From Thozetella sp. PMI_491 (taxonomy: Eukaryota; Ascomycota; Sordariomycetes; Chaetosphaeriales; Chaetosphaeriaceae): DNA of 64,000 nucleotides. A program made the translations under genes and the position numbers. The notes beneath the pieces were generated by a model, which worked only from the letters and a program-made list of their open reading frames with translations, had not been told where the DNA came from and searched no databases. Position 1 is the stretch's first letter, and each line of letters begins with the position of its first letter. Of this stretch, positions 58,324 through 64,000 are shown piece by piece. Where the stretch lies: assembly GCA_021432635.1 (NCBI GenBank), contig MU270040.1:442323-506322 (forward strand), read 5' to 3'.

Positions 58324-58709
58324 AGCAATAATCCATTGAAACCCCAGAGTTGTAAATGAGATAGCTTGTTCAGTGCGATGCTCCTGTAGAAGTGAGAGAC
58401 AAAGAGGGACGAAAAAAAAAGTTTCGGCGGGGTTTGACGAGGCTGGGGCGTGTTCGACATCTGCCGGTGCAAGGTCAGATACTTGTTATCTGGTGCGAAT
58501 TTTTCATAATGGCCAATCATGAGGAATAATTCCTCCTCGCCCGCCTTCAGCTATCTATCATACATTGAGGCTTGCAGCCAGGTCAGCTCAGCTACAGACT
58601 GCATGGAAAGTCTGCCTTGCTCCGCTCAAGAGGTCAGGCGCAGGAATAGATTTTTTTTTTCTTGGAGAAACGTAACATTTACATTAGCAAAGAGGTGATA
58701 TCCAATTAC
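58324..58709. promoter_or_regulatory. Divergent promoter between protease-RRM and membrane protein genes
   Basis: 386 bases between two starts reading outward. It contains A/T runs near 58410 and 58650 and no coding sequence, which suggests co-regulation of the pair. Confidence 0.5.
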
Positions 58710-59956
58710 ATGGCAACAGGCGCGGCAGGCGAAATGGCGACGACAAGCACCATGTTTCCGCTGGAAGGGGTGTCGGTCGTGGAGCTTCAAGAGCTTTGCG
58801 AGACACTGTGGAAGTGGGACATCTGTCCCGGCTGCAAACAAGATGGCTCTTGTACCAATCGTGCTATTTGCCTCTGGAGTCGACGCTCGCATCAATTTGA
58901 CCACTTCTTCGACTTCTACCGCTCCACTACATCGTCTTATTTACCTGATTCGCCGTTCCAGAATTCATGTGCCCTTAGCGCCCACAAGGAACTCCTCCAC
59001 ATCATACGGTACCTTCAAGAACACCAAGATAAGACGCGGGAACAGATTACGGACATGTTCTTCACGGCCAAAGAGTGTTCCGAAGGCCCTGGACCTTCCC
59101 GAACAGATCAGCATCGGGCCGTCAGCCTCGCGGTTCGAGTCTTGACCACGATCAACAATAAGGCTGAGAGCCTTCCTGGTGCCCTCCTCGAGTCCGGGTC
59201 TCGATCTCCTCCCTCTGTATGGCGAAATGACAAATCTTTAACCAATTATATTGATTTCACCTTCCCAAGACGCCATCTCCATCCCGTCGTTGAAGAGGAC
59301 ATTGACCCCGGAAACGGCTTGAGGTTGACGGCGGTCGCCCTCAAGAAAGTGGCTGGGTTAAGGATAGAAGGCACAGATGATATCAGCCATCACCTGAGAG
59401 TTGATCCAAGGGGTGGATTGATAGAGATATTCCACCATGTTGCCGTACTTAACGAGCAACTTGAAGCGACAAAATACCGTGGAGCGATGTCTGTTTCTTG
59501 CCATATGATCCTTGGTGTCCTGGAGACAGTGTTGACATGAGCTACAGAGATACTCTCCCCACTGAGCTAGTTCGAGAGACGCTCGATACCCTAGTGATGT
59601 TATTTCCTCCTGATCGAGAGTCTACAACGTTGCTGCGGACCCTCATATCCAAGAAAGGGTTTGACCCACTGATGCGCCACATCTCGACTATCAGTACTCA
59701 AAACTCAGCTCGATGGGACGCCCGTGTCAACTATAGTTATTGGAATTCTCGCCTACTGGACCTACGGGATGAGATTGAGAACCCCAAGCCGCGAGGCTTA
59801 CTAGTAGCATGGCTAGAACAGAGGAGCAAGGCCCGGCATGTCATGATAGCTACTATCGCAGGGGTGGTAGCCGCAGTTGTTTTGGGCATTTTGAGTCTTG
59901 CAGTTAGTATCTTCCAAGCCTGGCTAACCTATCAGCAGTGGAAAGGTTCCTCATAA
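58710..59956 (+). CDS. Uncharacterised fungal protein with C-terminal membrane anchor
   Basis: Two exons, about 58710-59482 and 59558-59956, joined by an intron with an unusual GTGGAG donor; about 390 residues. The N-terminal part has a Cys-rich CPGCKQDGSCTNRAIC element. The middle contains LRIEGTDDISHHLRVDPRGG and IEIFHHVAVLNEQL, and exon 2 begins LPTELVRETLDTLVMLFPP. The last 35 residues hold one transmembrane helix (VMIATIAGVVAAVVLGILSLAVSIF) with a short tail, so the bulk would face the cytosol. I recall many fungal homologues with the same order and no assigned function. The head-to-head arrangement with the protease-RRM gene suggests a shared process. It has no signal peptide. Confidence 0.72.
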
Positions 59957-60292
59957 ATGGGGCAAATGATCTAAGGAGACGAAAATCGTAAGACGATTAG
60001 CAATATGGCACTATATCCCGAGGCGTAGTAACAAGCCTCCCTGAAGGAGCTGGAACGGTCCCATGGGAGGCAATTCGATGATGTTTGTAATGCTGAGGAG
60101 ACACATGCATCATGTATTTTGAGTTCTGTCCTGTTCATAATACACATGCTATCTAGGTGACGGCTTGATGATCCTACCCGCGTATTTTCCTTTTGTCCGG
60201 AAGCCCTCTGACCGGTTTTTATGCTCGTCATTGGTAGGGTCCAGCCCTCGCCAACGATCTTCACGCCGCAACGTGCGTTATGGGTGTTCTCT
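59957..60292. other. Convergent spacer between the membrane protein and the subtilisin genes
   Basis: About 336 bases between convergent genes. Nothing recognisable except expected 3' flanks. Confidence 0.4.
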
Positions 60293-61676
60293 TCACGCGA
60301 AAGCCGAATTGCCGTTAAAGACGATGAGATTCGGGCTTCCATCTCCGGGATTCACCACCACATCCTTCGATGCTAGATTCTTCAGCCGCTTCCTCATCTG
60401 CGCAGGCGTGTGCCATCCATACTGCATCATCAAGTACGCCGCGACGCCTGCCACATGCGGTGCTGCCTGGCTCGTGCCGCTCATGATAGCCGTCTCCTCG
60501 TTTGAAGGGCCAAGGCCCGCGCTCAGCACCCCGACGCCCGGTGCGAAGAGGTCCAGCCCTGCGCCCCAGTTGCTGAAGTCGGCTCGATTGTCTGCGTCGT
60601 CTGTGGCGCCGACAGTGATGACATAGGGACTGTTTGCCGGCGAGCAGTCCTTAACGTCGGCACCAGAATTCCCCGCACTGACGAATATGCTCATACCGGC
60701 TCTCGCCACCGCCGCGACGGCGTCGTTCACAGGGGGGTAGTTTCCGCCTCCTAGACTCATGTTGATGATGGACAGTCCGGTCGCGTTCCGCCCGACGGCG
60801 TCGGCGCAAGCCCAGTCGAGCGCGGCGATTACGCCGCTCCAGCTACCCTGGCCTTGGCCGTCAAAGACCTTGGCCGCGAGTATTCGGGTGCGGGGAGCGA
60901 CGCCGTAGGTCACACCGCCGATGGTGCCAGCTGTGTGGGTGCCGTGCCCGTCATCGTCTGTGTCGGAAGAACCGGGGATGAAGTTTTGGCCCCATCGAAC
61001 ACGAGGTTGGCCGTAGGAGTCCTTTCCCGCGAACTCGTGGTGCGACAGCTGGATGCCGGTGTCGATATGGTAGACGGTAGGGCTTCCGTCGTCGTAGGTG
61101 TAGGATGTAGCGTTTGGTCGACGGTGGGATATCCGAGCTTGCCCCCATGTAGCGGATTGCTGTGTGCGAATATTGCCAAACGTTGTGTTGCGGTCTACGG
61201 CGGGGGCGATCGTGCTGCCGGTCGCTCTTCTCTGGTGGCGGGCGAAGGTGGTGGGCGAAGAGACGGTAACTATGCCATCTGGAAAGACGCCTTTAATCTA
61301 GTTTATCAGTGAGATTAGCCATGGACGAAGAACTAACCGTGGTGGAGAATATTGGTGGCCTTACTAGATGGGAAGCAGAGCCGCTGGCCAGACCACTGGC
61401 CACATCGTCACTCAGGTGTGCATGGTACCCCTGAAAATTGCCGATGCTGAAAGTTCTAATGATGCCGCTGTAGGCACTGTATCGCGTTGTCGTCGAGTGA
61501 ACAAAGATCTCGTGCTGCAGCCGCTCGATCGGGTTGTGATCCTCATGATATTGAATAATGTACTGATTCGCCACCCCCGGATGCCTGCCGGTCTCGTGGT
61601 GGTTAGATGTCTGCGTCGCAGGCGCAGCGACGACATATGCTGCGAAAGCCCACGTAAATAACAAGGTAAGCGCCAT
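60293..61676 (-). CDS. Secreted subtilisin-like serine protease (S8, proteinase K group)
   Basis: Extracellular alkaline endoprotease. Exons are 61676-61338 and 61297-60293 (447 residues). The signal peptide MALTLLFTWAFAAYVVAA precedes an I9-type inhibitor propeptide (NQYIIQYHEDHNPIERLQHE). The mature enzyme has the complete triad: VYHIDTGIQLSH (Asp), DDDGHGTHTAGTI (His) and MSGTSQAAPHVAG (Ser). The oxyanion Asn is in VSAGNSGAD. One intron separates propeptide and mature region. Such enzymes digest host or environmental protein and are common in saprobes and insect- or nematode-attacking fungi. The GDSG-type protease gene upstream is unrelated in fold. Confidence 0.92.
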
Positions 61677-63151
61677 TTCTCGCAGCTATCAGCAGCTACA
61701 CAGTATTGACGGCAGGATATTGACTCGGAGGGCTTCGTGTATGCCTGAAAGAGTAATGCCGCATGGAGAGGAAGATTGGGCAAATGAGGTCTGGCTTGGG
61801 AGGATTTAGTAGCTGTCTTTTTCTTCGTCTTCAAGCTTCTTTTGTGGTACGCCATCGCGGCTGGTTTTGTCCGAAAGGCCAAACAAGGCTGATTCATTCT
61901 GTCGTTGTTTTTGTCAACAATAGGGTGAATAGGCGCCCGAGTTTTATCCTGTGCTACGCGCGTAGTGAATGTGCGCCAACCGAACAATAGGTAGCTCCTA
62001 GTCAGCGGCTAGGGCGGTATCAAGGTTGCCGGACCCGCCTTGCGTAGCATCTGGTGACTGGTGTTTTGTTTGCGTCTAAGCTCTGATACTCAAAGTGAGA
62101 TGCCGCATGCTAAAAGACAGAACGCGGCGCTATCCCAAAGACATCACGAGAGAATAACAAGACATATGGTATAGTACTGTATGGCCAAAACCGAAAAGAA
62201 ATGAGGTGACTGACACAATGAACCAAACCCCCGGCCACAGCTTCCCGGTAGAGAGGAAAGTTCAGAACACACCGGAAGGAGCCTCGAGGCGGGCTTGTAT
62301 AGCGCTTGGCAATAAAACTTAGTAACGGCCGTGCAACTGCGCGAAGCTCACGCACCATTCATCATGTCAAAAGAGATCGAAGGAATCATACTAACATCAT
62401 ATCTTCGTACTATACTATATAATATATTACCAAACTTGTCCCTTTGCTCCTAACATGTCGCTATCCGTTATCCATCCGCTGCTAAATGTACTCCCTCGAC
62501 TTCGACGCGCTATTCCTCTGTTCCGCAACTTCTTGCGGCGTCCAGCTCTCGTTAGTCGTGTCGTCTTTCACGCCGTGACGCAGCTCGTCCCGCCAGTTTT
62601 TATAGTGATCATGGCTGTGTTGGCATGTTGTCCTAACTGAAAGCAATCCTCTTCGTAATGTTCGCCGTCACTGAGTGTCACCATCCCCGTTGCATTATGC
62701 TCGCGTAAGCCTATGCGCATGGCCATAGTACTACCGAGCCATATGTTGCTCTTGAACCGCTTGGCTTGATTGGATAATAAACACTATGTTCAGTATTTCT
62801 AAAAAATTTGAATCCATATTACGGGTGCTAGAAAACTAAATGTTACAGAACATCTGTAAATCTCTGAGTCGGGAGCTCCTCGATGATCGAAGGGATCAAA
62901 ATGACTGTGTACATGGTGTCGTGACACCTTCTAATTTCGACACTTCACAAACACAAGCGCGTAGTAATGAGCCCTGAGTGCTGGTTGGGCCAAAACTGAC
63001 GGCCTCCCCTTCTATTTCGCATATGGTCGTGTGTATGTATCACAGCACGGGCGTTTCATCCCATCGTTTGAGAGGTAGAATAAGGAAAATATTATTCGGT
63101 TGTTCAACATTGCACCGAACATGGCTAAAAAGCCAGGAAGGATGCAGTGTC
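61677..63151. other. Intergenic region
   Basis: About 1.5 kb containing the subtilisin promoter and the 3' flank of the dynamin-like gene. Short frames occur but none with family support. Confidence 0.4.
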
Positions 63152-64000
63152 TCACGCCCGCGCGGGGACCTTCCTAGCTTGCCGCCTAGCAGCCGCCTGG
63201 ACGTAATCGATAGAGTCCATGTTGGGGGAGACGGGCGTGCGGGGCTCCGCGGCCGTATAGACCGGGGCTCCGCTAGGCTGAGGGTAATATGGCTCAGTGC
63301 CCATGCGCTGCGGCGGAGCCATGTATGCCTGGGTCTGGCCGTCAGCAGCTACCTCGGCCCTTACTTTATCCGGCCGTGGTGGTGGTGGAGGTCCCTGCAC
63401 TGGTGGTTTTGAAGACATCGAGTAGTAACTCTCATCAGCGTCCTCAGACCGCTTAGGAGTTTCGGGCCGAGGGCTTGGCTGTGCGCCGCTGTCGTTGGTC
63501 ATAGCAGGAGGCGTAGGATATCCGGCGCCGTGAGGCCCGCTGCCGGCAATCTCTACCCCACGGGTTGTTACCTGAGGGGCCTCGTCGCGGACTTGTCTGG
63601 AGGTGCGACGGTGCTGCTTCAGCGAAGGAGTGGATGGGTGGCGGCCCGGCCCTCGATGCTTGGGCTTGGAAGACGTCTCGTCGTCTGATGTTTCGTCAGG
63701 ATTCTCTCGATCATCCTCTGCGTACTGTTCACGAGGTGAGCGTACATCTCCTATAGGGAGGTTGGGTTCACTTACCATCCTTAGTTCCTTTCGCATCGCA
63801 AGGCCGGCACAGATATCTTTAGCCTCCTCGATAGCCTTCTTCTGTAGCTTGAGTGTCTGCCGTCTGTCTCGGGTCTCCTTGTTCTCAGCCGCAATCGCCT
63901 CGACAATCTCGTCCGACATACTCAGGATCTCAACAGAGTTGAAGATACTGTACATGCCCTGGAGAAGATGGCGCTCAACAACCTGGGTGATGATGTTTCT
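63152..64000 (-). CDS. Dynamin-like GTPase, C-terminal GED region and tail (5' part outside window)
   Basis: Only the last 283 or so codons are present. At the window edge the frame reads RNIITQVVERHLLQGM then LSMSDEIVEAIAAEN, the typical start of the GTPase effector domain of fungal dynamin/Mx-like proteins. Charged coiled-coil residues (ETRDRRQTLKLQKKAIEEAK) follow. A long disordered Pro/Ser/Glu tail ends RRQARKVPARA. The GTPase G1-G4 motifs lie beyond the window. A GTAAGT...TAG stretch of 31 bases inside the frame (about 63774-63744) is too short to be an intron. Such tails occur on uncharacterised fungal dynamins distinct from Vps1 and Dnm1. Confidence 0.75.
   Translation of the reverse strand, partial: RNIITQVVERHLLQGMYSIFNSVEILSMSDEIVEAIAAENKETRDRRQTLKLQKKAIEEAKDICAGLAMRKELRMVSEPNLPIGDVRSPREQYAEDDRENPDETSDDETSSKPKHRGPGRHPSTPSLKQHRRTSRQVRDEAPQVTTRGVEIAGSGPHGAGYPTPPAMTNDSGAQPSPRPETPKRSEDADESYYSMSSKPPVQGPPPPPRPDKVRAEVAADGQTQAYMAPPQRMGTEPYYPQPSGAPVYTAAEPRTPVSPNMDSIDYVQAAARRQARKVPARA

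Noticed and set aside
63744-63774. Possible 31-nt intron in the dynamin-like gene
   Set aside because: It has GTAAGT and TAG ends but is shorter than any functional fungal intron I know. Removal would also shift the frame.

Overview
The window is nuclear DNA of a filamentous ascomycete (Pezizomycotina; I cannot fix the genus). Genes are monocistronic on both strands. Most are split by 45-90 nt introns with GTAAGT/GTGAGT-type donors, CTGAC/CTAAC-like branch points and C/TAG acceptors. The gene families are fungal: a Zn2Cys6 regulator, DHA and ACS major facilitators, LysM/hevein proteins, a HET-like remnant and a subtilase. Exon boundaries below come from translating through splice sites and checking that frame and family motifs stay continuous. 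They were not checked against transcripts.

Layout. (1) 1-2034: 3'-truncated flavin monooxygenase carrying a DUF6314-like tail. (2) 3.4-9.8 kb: a small sterol-modification group: an Erg3-like C-5 sterol desaturase, a DHCR7-like sterol delta-7 reductase and a P450. (3) 10.1-18.2 kb: a decaying accessory stretch. It holds a membrane protein, a LysM plus hevein chitin-binding protein, an unknown protein and a small secreted cysteine-rich protein, each interrupted by in-frame TAG codons, followed by an AT-rich RIP-like block and gene-free DNA. (4) 18.5-42.2 kb: the main system, a sulfate-ester gene cluster. It has two secreted sulfatases, one secreted arylsulfotransferase, two paralogous DHA transporters, one ACS-type anion transporter, a mitochondrial D-lactate dehydrogenase, a Zn2Cys6 regulator and a kynurenine-type aminotransferase. 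The sulfatase and DHA pairs are mirror-symmetric about roughly 29.5 kb. (5) 43.3-44.2 kb: HET-like remnant, then about 4.6 kb without a convincing gene. (6) 48.8-54.4 kb: a second ACS transporter, an NAD-dependent D-lactate dehydrogenase and a TetX/PHBH-like flavin monooxygenase. (7) 55-64 kb: a trypsin-like protease fused to a Whi3-type RRM, a divergently transcribed C-terminally anchored membrane protein, a secreted subtilisin and the GED end of a dynamin-like GTPase.

Working model, inferred. The 18-42 kb block would let the fungus take up and exchange sulfate on aryl or alkyl esters: sulfatases hydrolyse, the sulfotransferase moves sulfate between phenols, transporters move products, and the Zn2Cys6 protein controls the set. 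The 3-10 kb block could make a sterol lacking the usual fungal delta-7 double bond. The most unusual single protein is the protease-RRM fusion, paired head-to-head with an uncharacterised membrane protein.
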